Below are positions 11,734 to 22,763 of a stretch of DNA of 64,000 bases, in pieces. A program made the position numbers and the translations under genes. The DNA is taken from positions 63,730,172 through 63,794,171 of the forward strand of contig CM056744.1 in the NCBI GenBank assembly GCA_029851415.1. The letters run 5' to 3'. Positions within the stretch are counted from its first letter, which is position 1; every line of letters begins with the position of its first letter. The notes beneath the pieces were generated by a model. It ran no database searches and had not been told where the DNA came from. It saw only the letters and a list, made by a program, of their open reading frames with translations. This stretch comes from Eretmocerus hayati (lineage: Eukaryota; Arthropoda; Insecta; Hymenoptera; Aphelinidae).

Positions 11734-13317
11734 TCAGTTGTCTTGACTGGATAATATAACCAGTTTATGAATTGGTCGCATCAATTGTGAAGAGCTGTTG
11801 GTACGGAGGGTAGCGACTCTGGTGCGCTTATCTTTTCCAGGATGCACCTTGATCACTCGGGCTAGTGGCCACCGTGCAATGGGCACTCGTTCGTCTTTAA
11901 TGAAGACCAAATCATTGACTTTGATATCAGGTGCGGGCACCGCCCACTTGTGACGCTTCTGGAGGGCTTGTAGGTACTCTGTAGACCAACGTCTCCAAGA
12001 GTTTTGTTGTAATTGCTGAACCAATCTCCAACACTCCAATGGTGGGATCCGTTCCTGAGTCAAATCTGGTTCTGGAATGATAAATGAGTCAGACTGAATT
12101 AAGAAATGAGCTGGGGTCGAAGGATTCATGTCGTTTGGTTCGTCTGAAAGAGGGGTGAGAGGACGAGAATTCAGAATTGCCTCTACTTGGCAGAGGAATG
12201 TGGAAAGTTCCTCGAACGTCAAATTGTTTTCATCAATCACGTGATTCAAGTGATGTTTGCCGGATTCAACGGCCGCTTCCCAAAGTCCACCAGAATGCGG
12301 AGCTCCTGGGGGGTTGAAGTGCCAGTTAGTCATCATTCCGGACGAAGTGGTGATTGTTGAATTAAAGGTAGTTGAGGCCTTCGTAAACAATTGTTTTAGC
12401 TCACGAGCGGCTCCTATGAAAGTGGTGCCTTGGTTGCTGTATAAGTCTGAGTAATGACCACGCCGGGAGATGAATCTGATGAAAACTGCTATGAAAGCTG
12501 CCGAGGAATAGTCTGAGACGACTTCAAGATGTACGGCATGTGTACTCATATATACAAATACGACAATATAACCCTTTTGTGCTTCATGACCGTGCCAGGG
12601 TGAAGTGCGTACCCATATGGGGCCAGCATAATCCACTCCAGTTTTTGAGAAAGGACGTGAGATATGGACACGGCTTTCGGGTAACTGTCCCATCATTTGA
12701 TGTGATGTTGCAGCGCGATAACGCACACAAACCGGACATTGATAAATTGTTCTTTTTACCGCATTGCGACCTTGCACGATCCAAAATTCTTGTCGCAGAG
12801 AGTCGAGAGTGATCTGAGTACCTCCATGCAAGGTGAGCGCGTGAAATTTTCGAACTATGAGATGAGTGAAGGGATGGTCGTAAGGTAATATTATGGGGTG
12901 TTTCTAATTGACATTAAGATTTGAGTTTTCCAATCTGCCCCCGACTCTCAGAATACCATGAATGATAATGGGAGAGAGTTTACAAAGTTCGTGGCTGTTT
13001 GGCAAGGGACGATCGTTAGGAATCAATTTAATTTCTTCACGATATACTGCATGTTGGATCGTATGGATCCAAGAGAGTTTAGCTCGTTCCTTTTCTTCAT
13101 ATGTTAGTGCTCCCTTGGGAGTGGGTAACTGAGCCCAGGGCTTATTTTGAATCAAATCTGACGTTTCACAGACAGGAAAAAGGCTGGGTCTCAGAATTGA
13201 AATGAATCTGAGATAGTAAGCAGTAGCATTGATCATCTTGGAATACGATGATTGGGTCTCTAGCATATTCAAGCAAGGGGCGAGTAAGCCTCTGGATACA
13301 ACAGGATTTGTTGTCAT
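11734..13317 (-). pseudogene. pol: BEL pol, RNase H end plus integrase, with one in-frame stop
   Basis: The region 13317-12904 encodes the linker and start of the integrase zinc domain and ends in a stop. The same frame resumes and stays open from 12831 to 11734 (365 codons from the first ATG). It holds HGG, a CPVC zinc pair, the first catalytic Asp (VDYAGP) and the WEAAV glutamate. The C-terminal tail of BEL integrases, with WRRWSTEYL, follows. Where the family has S-D-N-G, this copy has S-N-Q-G, so the second catalytic Asp is lost. The start overlaps the preceding frame by 4 bases in another frame, consistent with a frameshift mutation. Confidence 0.9.
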
Positions 13318-16250
13318 ATGTATAGTAGGTACTGGTGGGGATGAAGTTTATGCATCAATATGCGAGTGTTTGGAAACTGATTTCGATTCAGGCCATGACG
13401 CAGGGGTGATGATAACCATCCAGGCTCATACCACCATAGCGTTAGTTCGGCCATTTCAGCGGGGAAACGACCTCTGCTTCCCATATCAGCAGGATTGTCT
13501 ACAGAGCGGATGTGTTTCCATTGAGTTCCTGGTAACAAGTCCATAATCTTGGAACACCGGTTAGCTATGAAAACTGGCCATCGAGATGGGTGATCATTGA
13601 GCCAATGCAGAACATCCATTGCGTCAGTCCACACAGAAACTTGAAGATTTGGGATTTTCAATGCGGATTTCAAATGATCAACGAGTTCGGCTAGTAGGAG
13701 TGCAGCGCATAACTCTAATCTTGGAATTGAAATAGTTTTTACGGGTGCGACTCGAGTCTTAGCTTGTAAAAGTTTTACGCTAATATTTTCGGATGAAGTG
13801 ACCCTGAGGTAGACGACAGCACAAATAGCAAGTTTTGAAGCGTCAGCAAACCCGTGTAACTCATACGAGCAACTATCCCTCGTGTAGTTTAACCACCGAG
13901 GGATTTTGAGCGAAGAGATAGCTGCAAGATTTTCATACCAGCGAGACCAAACCAAGGTATCTTCCTCAGAGAGCTCTCGATCCCAATCGTAACCAGCTAT
14001 CCAAAGTTTTTGCATGAAAATTTTGGAAGTGATAACCATTGGCGCAGGCCAGCCTAGTGGATCAAAGACGCTAGCGATTCGAGAAAGAACTGTGCGTTTT
14101 GTCCATACCTCCGATGGATTTGGGTTCAAGCATTTGAACTGCAAAACATCTTCACGGGGTAGCCATTTCAGACCGAAAATTGTGAAAACCGAATCGTTCT
14201 CTGAGTCAAGAGAAATTGGGGACGGTACCGCAGGGTCTTGAGCTACCAATTCGTTTGGAAGATGAGATAGTAATTGTTTGTTATTAGCTACCCATTTACG
14301 GGGATTGAATCCGCACACTTTGCAGATATCGATGAGCTCCAGCTGTTTCTGACTGGCAGTTTCAATCGAGTGATCACCTGATACCACGTCATCCATATAG
14401 GTTTCTTCTTCAAGGGCTTCGGATCCCATAGGGAAATTTGTACGTTCGTCTCGAGCAAGTTGGATACGTACTCGATTGGCATGAAATGGGCTACTTCCAA
14501 GTCCGTAAGTTATTGTATTGAGTCTGAAAATTGAAACTGGGTGAGAAGGATGATCACGCCAGAGGATAGACTGCATATGTCGATCATCTTCGTGGATCCA
14601 AATTTGTCGGAACATTTTCTCAACATCGGCAGTGAAAGCGTACCGATGAAGTCTCCAATTCGACAAAAGTGTGGTGATTTCTGGAAGTAGATTAGGACCT
14701 ATGAGCAAATAATCATTGATTGACTTATTTGATTTGGGACAGAAAGATCCATTGAATACGGTCCTCAACTTCGTGATCGTGCTACTTTCTTTCAGAATTC
14801 CATGATGGGGTAGGAAGAAATCATCGGAGAAATCAGTGTCTTCAGGGCCAATATTCAGACGAGTCATGTGACCAAGTGATTCATACTCAGAGAGAAAGTC
14901 GTGGTAAGCATCGAACAATTTCTTATCCTTTGCTAGCCTACTCTCTAGCTTGTAAAGGAGCTGTTTTGCAGGGTAGAATGATTCGCCCAGATTTGATGGA
15001 TGGATACTATTACGTAAAGGTGACCTTACAGTGTATCGCCCATCGGATCCTCTAGTATGGGTTTTCATAAAATGATCCTCACAAGCTTGTTCATCTGGAT
15101 TGAGAAGTGGTTTCGAGCTGATCATCTCCTCTTGTGTCCAGAACTTCTGGAGCAGATCACCTACGTCTACATCTGCTGAACAGTGCAAAGCAGTAGGTTG
15201 TAACATCAAGTGGTCGCTGTTGTCAGTTGGTCCTGACAAGATCCATCCAAGTTTAGTTTTTGTGGCGATGGGTTGATCTGGAGTATCTTTGATTAGGTCA
15301 TTCTCCACAATCAAGGTATGAACAGATGCACTCAGTAAAAGTTCGATTGGGTTATCTTTCATGAATTGTGGGTCAGCTAATTGTAATCCTGATATGTGAT
15401 TCCATGATTCGGTTGAGCAGCCGATCCTTGGTTGATAACCCGTGACATCCTTGATGACCAGAGCGTGAAGTCTGGCCGTGAATGATGATTCAAATGCAGG
15501 GTAACTTGTAACTTCAGCTAATCCTTCCGCGTACGATTGTTTGTCTCCTAGGGCTTGTACTGGTACTGAACCACGTTTTTTATAGAGATTGAGTCGTTGA
15601 CATAGTGATACAGCAATAAATGAGGTTTGAGCACATTGGTCAATTAGAGCACGGGCAAAAACTACTCCGCCCTTGGTATTTGAAATTTGAACCCAGGCAG
15701 TAGCTGAAAGTACTGTATTGGGTTTTTTCGGGATAGAGTTCATAGCAACAACATGGTTATGGGACGGAGAACTTGGTTGAAACGGTGTAGATGTTGCTGA
15801 AAGTTGAGTGCTAGGGACATAATTGGTTTCTGCTGCAGTAATCGGCTTGTCAAAACGAAGTAGGGAGTGATGTTTCCCTCCACACGATCGACATTTGAAC
15901 GTAGATCTACAGGTTTTAGAATCATGAGTCCCAAAGCAATTGAAACATAACCTCTTTGATTGGATGAATTCTCGGCGAGAATCAATACTCATTGCATTGA
16001 ATGCGGGACAGTTTCGCAATGAATGATCTTGTTCGCATAATGAACACTTCTTTTTCTTGGGAATCAGGTCAGATTGAAAAGAATGAAGAACTTTTGCGCC
16101 TTGTTTCAGAGCATGAGTAGAGCTCGACCTTTGATTACTTTGGTTGCTCTCATTTGATTTGGGATCAGTGATGCTCGAAGGAATGCTTAGTTGAGAACTA
16201 TTTTCTATAGACTCGAGTGTGCTCAATCTTGTATTGAGAAAGGTTTTCAT
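13314..16250 (-). CDS. pol: BEL gag C-terminus, protease, reverse transcriptase and RNase H
   Basis: This 978-codon frame is open throughout. Near residues 60-125 are CCHC-like knuckles (CSLCEQDHSLRNC, CFNCFGTHDSKTC, CRSCGGKHH), which bind RNA in gag. About residues 185-330 are the aspartic protease, whose catalytic region reads ALIDQCAQ, so the usual Gly after D-S/Q is Cys. The reverse transcriptase follows, with FRQIW, YGLGSSPFHA and the catalytic YMDD. The RNase H begins at FADASK. The DNA-copying enzyme turns element RNA into cDNA in cytoplasmic particles. Upstream gag in the same frame is cut by stops, so translation from the normal start would not reach it. The frame ends where a shift to the next segment occurs. 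Confidence 0.92.
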   Translation of the reverse strand: MKTFLNTRLSTLESIENSSQLSIPSSITDPKSNESNQSNQRSSSTHALKQGAKVLHSFQSDLIPKKKKCSLCEQDHSLRNCPAFNAMSIDSRREFIQSKRLCFNCFGTHDSKTCRSTFKCRSCGGKHHSLLRFDKPITAAETNYVPSTQLSATSTPFQPSSPSHNHVVAMNSIPKKPNTVLSATAWVQISNTKGGVVFARALIDQCAQTSFIAVSLCQRLNLYKKRGSVPVQALGDKQSYAEGLAEVTSYPAFESSFTARLHALVIKDVTGYQPRIGCSTESWNHISGLQLADPQFMKDNPIELLLSASVHTLIVENDLIKDTPDQPIATKTKLGWILSGPTDNSDHLMLQPTALHCSADVDVGDLLQKFWTQEEMISSKPLLNPDEQACEDHFMKTHTRGSDGRYTVRSPLRNSIHPSNLGESFYPAKQLLYKLESRLAKDKKLFDAYHDFLSEYESLGHMTRLNIGPEDTDFSDDFFLPHHGILKESSTITKLRTVFNGSFCPKSNKSINDYLLIGPNLLPEITTLLSNWRLHRYAFTADVEKMFRQIWIHEDDRHMQSILWRDHPSHPVSIFRLNTITYGLGSSPFHANRVRIQLARDERTNFPMGSEALEEETYMDDVVSGDHSIETASQKQLELIDICKVCGFNPRKWVANNKQLLSHLPNELVAQDPAVPSPISLDSENDSVFTIFGLKWLPREDVLQFKCLNPNPSEVWTKRTVLSRIASVFDPLGWPAPMVITSKIFMQKLWIAGYDWDRELSEEDTLVWSRWYENLAAISSLKIPRWLNYTRDSCSYELHGFADASKLAICAVVYLRVTSSENISVKLLQAKTRVAPVKTISIPRLELCAALLLAELVDHLKSALKIPNLQVSVWTDAMDVLHWLNDHPSRWPVFIANRCSKIMDLLPGTQWKHIRSVDNPADMGSRGRFPAEMAELTLWWYEPGWLSSPLRHGLNRNQFPNTRILMHKLHPHQYLLYI

Positions 16251-16280
16251 TCTTGCAAAGGTAGGAGGCTCGGAAGTTTC

Positions 16281-17108
16281 TCAAAGGGTTCGGGATTTTC
16301 CATCCAGACGACTAGCAGTGATAAAAACTATCAAGTCGTTCCAATGATCGGTAGCTCTATCAAGTGATTTGAGAACGATGAGAGGGTTGACAGTGCCATT
16401 GATCAATCTTCTCAATTCGGAGGCTGTTCCTTTTTTAATGGGAGAAACAGAGGAGAATTCTTTCAGTTGGTCATTGACCATTCGGCGAATGTTCTCATAC
16501 AGCTTGCTTAGTTCATCTCAAGCTCGTTGAAAGTTTCCTCTCTCGAGAGGGATACCTTGAATTTGCAAGGCAGCATCACCTTTGAGATAAGCTTTGAGAT
16601 GGTAGAATTTTACTGCATTTGAGAACGATTTGCAATTGATAACAGTTGCTGTGAATAAGTCACGAAATTTTGGCCAATCATTGAATGTCCCATCAAAAGG
16701 TTAGATTTCTATAGGCGCTAGTCGAGCCGATTCGAATTCCGACATGACAATTTGAGTGGTTTAATTACCCGAGCTGGCGCTCCTCACTGCTACATGTGAT
16801 TCATTGATGAGAAAATCTTTGAAGTCGCTGAGAGCATCTATGTAGATCTCTTCTGCCTCAGCGAAGTACTTTTTCTTGATATAATAAATTTCAAATGTGA
16901 ACTGTTCATGAGATATGATTTTATCACGAATTTTTCTCACCTCGGTAAACCACTCTTCTATCTCAGAAATTCGAGTTTCGGCTCCACCAGTAGTCATTTC
17001 CCTCCTACCTTTCTTCTTGAAATTGGTGAAAGAATTGGAGATTTTGTCTACTCTCGACAAATGCAGAACGACAAGGTCGTCTAAAGACATTTTGTCTAAA
17101 GAGGTCAT
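16281..17108 (-). pseudogene. gag: BEL gag N-terminal region with several stops
   Basis: From the ATG at 17108 the frame runs 115 codons to a stop at 16761. It continues in the same frame with stops near 16700, 16518 and 16281 into the long pol frame. The middle part holds the BEL gag signature (APIEI, then PFDGTF and WPKFRDLF). Gag forms the particle shell. All interruptions are point stops in one frame, whereas the pol part next door is open for 978 codons. That contrast suggests decay without selection, possibly with mobilisation in trans or a recent conversion of pol. Confidence 0.8.
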
Positions 17109-17189
17109 GGTGATTGGACAAGTAACTGTTATAGGGAGTGCAAAATTGGAAAATGTATTGCACCAAAATCTGGGTTGCTAGAATTACTT

Positions 17190-17860
17190 GATCTCCAAAA
17201 ATCCAGGAGATTCAATACGGGTGTGAGATTGAATTTGAGATATGGGTATTGCTAGCAATGAGCAATGAACTTGAAATGGATCTCATATTTGACATATGCT
17301 TGGTTGAATGTATTTGATGGCGTGAATGCTTGAGTAGGGTAACCACAAATTGAAGAGCGACAGTTGTGACTCGCAAAATCCGTACGTTAAGAATTGGTCT
17401 TATCGCATGTGGTTCAACAATAGCTTGAAAGCAATACTGTTGTCATAGGGATACGCATCAAAAGATTGAAGGGCGTTTTATCAGATTGATCTTACTTGTA
17501 GTTGGGTGCACACGGTATCTTGTCTTATTCCTAGGAATATTTGGAAGATTCGTGCTTTAGTAAGCGAGTCAATTTGAGAAATGGGTGTTGCTATAATGAG
17601 CAACGAACTCGTAATGATTCTCAAATCCGAACATGAAATCGAAGACCCAAAAGAAGTTGATAGCGTAACTGCTTAGGGTAATCACTCACTAGAGAGCTGA
17701 GTTTGTGACTCGAGAAGTCAATACAAGAGGAATTGCTCTTTGATCAAGTGATTCAACGATTGCTTGTAAGGCGAAATCGTTGTCATATCTTGATACGCTA
17801 GAATTATTTTGGTATGATTGGAGCGATCCTACTTGACATTTGAAACACTCGTCGTCATTT
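17190..17860. repeat. Diverged tandem duplication in the BEL leader
   Basis: About 17225-17510 and 17565-17850 align in order. Both contain GAG(A/A)TATGGGT-type words followed by ATGAGCAA(T/C)GAAC. Later blocks AACAATAGCTTG / AACGATTGCTTG and TGTTGTCATAGGGATACGC / TGTTGTCATATCTTGATACGC repeat about 340 bp apart. There is no coding potential. Repeats in LTR-element leaders often carry enhancer or insulator sites, but none is recognised here. Confidence 0.6.
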
Positions 17861-18188
17861 TTAGTGAACGCAGAGCTGGATATGGTTATAGTTGACCTCA
17901 TCGGCCTTGCATCGTCAGCAGTTTAGACCTAGTGGAGATTCCTTGTCGCTCCAATTTCAGCTGGATTGGAATGTGACACGATGACAGCTGTGCCACGTCC
18001 TTGATATAGGTGGAGTTTTCAGCTACTTGCTGTTTTCGTAGAGTTCACTTTGTTGGATGTGACGACTCCAGCAGATAGTGTATTGCTGCATTGTTCGAAT
18101 TTCCGCATATGCATCGGCAAACTCAACAATACTCCGTGCACACAATTACACTTCCGTGGATTCACGTAAACTGCACTTTTAGGCGTGG

Positions 18189-18206
18189 ATCCGGCTCGAA
18201 GGACCA
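18189..18206 (-). promoter_or_regulatory. Primer binding site, tRNA-Tyr type
   Basis: The plus strand reads ATCCGGCTCGAAGGACCA, the 3' end of insect tRNA-Tyr with CCA. Its complement lies 5 bases inside the LTR on the minus strand. It would prime minus-strand cDNA synthesis. Confidence 0.8.
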
Positions 18207-18211
18207 AAATA

Positions 18212-18272
18212 TGTTCATAGAGTAGTGAAGATAGATCCAATAAATGCACAACACTTGAATCTGGATTTTAGA
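18212..18272 (-). repeat. 5' LTR remnant of the BEL element
   Basis: These 61 bp match 11251-11311 with few differences (TGTTCATAGAGTAGTGAA onward). Beyond 18272 the similarity stops, so the U3 part, with the element's promoter, is missing. Confidence 0.7.
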
Positions 18273-20002
18273 AAGGGGAAACGGGAAACTTAACAAGAGT
18301 TTTCCAAGCCGAGGATAAGACAAATCGAATCCTTTGCTGGGCCGACATACAATTCCGTGGAGGCTTGCCCACAGACTGTGCCTCGGCTTACTGCGGCGTA
18401 AAAGCGTTCCGATTGTGTAAAACACGTTTCTTAATGGAGTATCTGACTTTGTAATTTTTCATTTCTGAATCAGGAAAAACTGATGATGTCAAAATCATCG
18501 GCTTGTAATGGTAACTCAAGAAATCCGACGTAGCCACCGGAGACTGACCAACAAGTACTTGAATGTCTTCGAATGATTCACGGTTGTCGAGGCACGCACA
18601 CTGTATAAGAGAGTTATCTCTACTGTTTGGTTCTGATCCAATTACTATTGGTAGCAGTCTCGGCGGCTCCTACCAGAGACACTCGTATGCTTTATGTGTG
18701 AATGTCACGAAGGCATCTTCAACATATCCTTTTGCTGACACATGATCGGCTCGTTAATTCATAGCTACTTGAAAAGGTTCGACGCGTAAATGATCGGGTG
18801 AGGGGGATATTTTGTGGAAGAATCGTTTAGAAGTCGTATATCTTCATAGCGTGCCCTATTTGAATCCAAGTTTTTGAAATTCTTCGGAAATGATTCCCCA
18901 AATGAACTCGCCACAAGTCACCTGCATCGTTTGACTATTCGGGGAAACTAGTCGAACTTCCAACTGAACCTTTACTTCCCTGAGATTTATTTCCTTTGTC
19001 TCTCGTCTCATCATGAATTCTGACACATGTAACTCGGTTACAGCTCTAACAGTAATCTCAAACATTGGTCAGACCTAATGCAACAAAGATCAAATTGGGA
19101 TACATATTTAACACGTTCACTGCAAAGGCGAACGATTCCGGTCTTGATTGCAGGAGAGTGCAGGTATGCGTTTCAGCTCTTTTGTGAAGCCAAATCTTTT
19201 GAAGAGTCATTCCTACGTGAATTTCCGTGGAGAATGAATTTGAATCCTAGTTTTCGAAATGTTTCTAAAATAATTGTCCAAATATATCGATTACTCCGTC
19301 ATCTAAACTTTGTGTATTTTTCGTGGGAAGGTTTTGAGATTCAACCATATGGGATTTCTCTACCATGTAAAAAGACGAAACATGCATGCGCGAATTTGAA
19401 CTCGCGATTGCGGTTCAATGGGTACAGCGGCTTTGCTTTAGGTGATCGTAGAATTTAATTGTATAGCTGTTTTGTACTTCGTGGGTCTGTTGTGAGCTGG
19501 GGTCGCATCTATTTCATTCCTCATTATCCTTCGTAATCTATTGGGAATCCAATATAATTAGTTCGTGCACCAAAAGTGCCCTTGGAATTTAAATAATGAT
19601 GTGGAGTATCGATGCGTTTTTCAGTTCTCCACAACATAGAAAAATACATTCCAATGCCTTCCAAGACAAAGTCCGTGGACCAACATTAGCTCCTTCGAAT
19701 GAGATGGGACTAGTCTGTGTGACAACATCATCCGGATGAAATAGTCGGGCGTCGAATATGCATACACTAAATTGAAACTTTTATGAATCAATTGGCACAA
19801 TGGGATTTTCTCAATCGTGAAAATTCTGCTCAAGATTCTGATCAATTTGACTTTGAGGCTGAGTTCAGAATGTTTCATGCATGTCCACCATTCCATGGAA
19901 AAACTTAGGTATATTAAACAGAGGAAATCTTGACAAAAAGATGACGGGGGCACATTCATAGCATATTTGCTATACGCTGGGAATAACATCGACCAACAAC
20001 TA
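18273..20002. other. No firm gene; one small local duplication
   Basis: About 18855-18900 and 19236-19285 are similar (TGAATCC...AGTTTT...GAAAT), as are their minus-strand translations ending FQKLGFK and FRKLGFK. This suggests two decayed copies of one sequence. Frames at 19078-19458 (plus) and 19621-19989 (minus) carry no recognised domain. Confidence 0.35.
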
Positions 20003-21246
20003 CTATCGGTTTAAAAATGATTGACACCTAGAGAATTTCTGCTATCCTGACTCCAAAAAAAAATCGCCAATTTTTTTAACTGGGATAAGGTCGAAGCACA
20101 TCTAGTCGCGGCCATGATGGAATTTTTTTGAAGTCGATCGGATGACAACTGCGGCTGTAGCTGTTATCAGAATGTAAACAAACGCGGGGATAAGGCCAAT
20201 TTCAGAGGTAGCTCGACTTTGGGATGCTACAGCTCTGCTAAAAAAAATTCTGGGGCGCTGCAAAAAATGTAGGTGATAGATATTTGGTTCCCCAATAGCA
20301 TCCAATAACAATCAGCCAAGAAAATTAATAACTTTTGGAGATAATCCAGTTATTGTTATCTCGGGATCTATTGAGGTTGAAGACTTGATTCAAAAACAGA
20401 AAAATCATAAAAAAATTCTGGATGTCAAATACAAAAATGCAATAAGAGATTTTAAATAAACAAACGCGTGGCAAGGTCGCAAAGTTCAAAAAAATTGAAG
20501 TTTGCGCCTATTGTGAGGCTTTTATTGTCTTTTACAGCCGAGGCCCGTAAAATCGGCGATGGGCGAGACTACCTGACCGCGGACCATAAAAGTCGTAAAG
20601 TTGCGGTCTCGGAGTCAATTAGGGTACCATCAGTCTACTTCGGCTGCAATAATGAAGCTGAATTTTCAACAAAGAGAGCAATAAAACTATTTCGAACGCG
20701 ATTTGGGCATGGCGTTACAAATACCGGCGATTCATCGATGAAGCATTGTCAATGATGAGTCGAACAGTCTATCAATGACGCGTGTGTGCAGGCGTCTTTT
20801 TCTCTGTCAGAGTTTCGCGATATCTGCATGTGAGTATTCTTCGGCCGATCCTTTAAATGATTGATAATATACAATCAATACTTTATCCACATGATTCCGA
20901 TAAGATATCACTTTATTCTGCCTTTTTGGCAAAAACATAGAAATACAAAAACATGTACAACTCATATAAATTTCTTGAGATGCCGTAATTCTACTCATTG
21001 GTAAACAAGAAGAAAAAATATATATATATAAATATATTACTAGTACTTATGATACAGGCATAGCAAGAAAAGAGAAAAAAGTGTTTGGTCGAGGTCATTC
21101 AAAATCACATTATTTATCACAGATGCATATGACACGTCATTTGGTAAGTGCATAGTTCATGCACAATTCAGTCAACAGTTGAGTCAAAAGTGACATCAAA
21201 AGAAAAAAAAAGAGAAATTTAAAGTGCAAAGACCTACTGGAAGCAC

Positions 21247-22527
21247 TCAGTTTAGAACGGCTGGGATGATGGGTGTACTTTCGGAGTCGAGACTGAGCAG
21301 ATGAAGTTTTAATGAAGATTTGAAGGATGATAGTGATGGTGAGTGGCGCAAGAGGGGAGGAAGAGAGTTCCAGAGCCTAGCACCTCGATACTGAAAAGAG
21401 TATTCAGTAGCCTTGAGCCGAACTCTGGGGATGTTGAGTTCTCTCTCATCACTCCGACTGGTCGGCCTGCGCTGGTACTTGGTAAACATTGCAGCTAAGT
21501 AATCGGGCTCTTTCATGTTCACGATCTTATACATCAGAATGGCTGCAAAGTATAATCTACGCGAGTCCAGACGCAGCCAGCACAGGCGTTCCCTGTAAGG
21601 AGAGATGTGTTCATCCCTTCTTACGCCAAAGATGTACCTCACACATGAATTACTCAATCGTTGCAGTCGCGTCCGTTGTTTCAGTTCCGCATCAAGACAC
21701 ACTACCGCGCAATAGTCCAAGTGGGGTTGAACTAACGTCTCGACTAGTCTTCGGCGGAGAGTCTCGGTGGTACATGCCCTAATAAATCGCAGACCGTACA
21801 GGGCTCTATTGACTTTTTTAGTGACTTGATCAATCTGCGATTTCCACTTGAGTTTACTGTCTAATGTCACACCGAGACTCACAACCGTATCGCTGAAAGG
21901 AACAACGACCCCGCCCCGCATCCCAACCCCCGCAAGACCCATCCTTCTCAGTTCTTTGACGTTATCTCTCGAACCAAAAAAGATCGCTTTGGTCTTGCTG
22001 GCGTTCAGACGCAGGCCGGAGGCCTCCGCCCACCCCGCGACAAGTTGTGCCGCTTCCTCGAGCCTAGCGATACCCTCCAGCACTTTGTCCTTCTCGATGT
22101 GAAGGTAAATTTGGAGATCATCTGCATAGAGTACGTGCTTGATGGGCTGTCCGCGAAGCAGGGTCGGTAGGTCATTCACATAGAGACTGAACAAGAGAGG
22201 TCCGAGGACGGAACCTTGTGGGACTCCCAGATTGGTTGTGAGCCAATCAGAATCTCCACTATTCTTTGATGTAACTAATTGGGAGCGCTCCTCAAGATAC
22301 GATTTTACCCACATGAGAGCCGTCCTCGAAAAGCCTAATAGACGAAGTTTTTGTAGCAGTTTTGATGGCGAGATCGTATCAAATGCCTTACTGAAGTCGA
22401 AAAGCAACAGTAGCGTGATCTTTTGCTTGTCTCTGGCCATTCGGATGTCGTCAGTCATTTTCAGTAAAGCAGTCTGCGTACTGTTGTGTCGTCGAAATCC
22501 TGTCTGGAGGGAATCTAGCAGCTGTTT
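21247..22527 (-). pseudogene. 5'-truncated LINE ORF2: reverse transcriptase
   Basis: The frame is open from about 22527 (before the first ATG at 22458) to a stop at 21247. It starts inside the reverse transcriptase at TGFRRHNST. The motifs FDFSKAFDTI, GVPQGSVLGPLLF and catalytic YADD follow, then the thumb and the LWNSLP-containing C-terminal region. This is typical of Jockey/CR1/L2-type LINEs. The endonuclease and ORF1 are absent, as usual for 5'-truncated target-primed insertions. The surviving frame has no stop in 427 codons, so the insertion is fairly young. It sits in the spacer of the foldback element, close to a small hairpin. Confidence 0.9.
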
Positions 22528-22530
22528 TTG

Positions 22531-22763
22531 TGAAACAGTTGGATATCATCCGTATTGATAAGATGATAATCAACAGTTGAATGATTTTACTATTATCTTG
22601 TTCGATCGTTGATTGATAATTATTGATAGTGCGAAACGCGCAATAACACGATATACATTCATTTCTATGATGCTATAAATAATCGGTCGAACAAGATGAT
22701 GGTAAAATCATTCAACTGTTGATTGTTATCTTATCAATACGGATGATATCCAACTGTTTCACA
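22531..22763. repeat. Small hairpin in the foldback spacer
   Basis: 22531-22608 and about 22686-22760 are inverted repeats (GAAACAGTTGGATATCATCC / its complement) with few mismatches around a loop of about 80 bases. It abuts the LINE 5' end. Confidence 0.75.

Larger units (their letters stand above)
11251..18272 (-). mobile_element. BEL/Pao LTR retrotransposon, minus strand, 5' LTR truncated
   Basis: Read on the minus strand the order is: LTR remnant (18272-18212), tRNA-Tyr-complementary primer site (18206-18189), leader (18188-17109), gag, protease, reverse transcriptase, RNase H, integrase (17108-11734), polypurine tract (11585-11569) and full 3' LTR (11568-11251). Gene order and the Cys-rich knuckles, YMDD box and BEL-type integrase identify BEL/Pao. 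Gag has several in-frame stops, pol one frame change and one stop, and the integrase lacks a catalytic Asp. The copy is therefore dead by itself. Confidence 0.9.
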
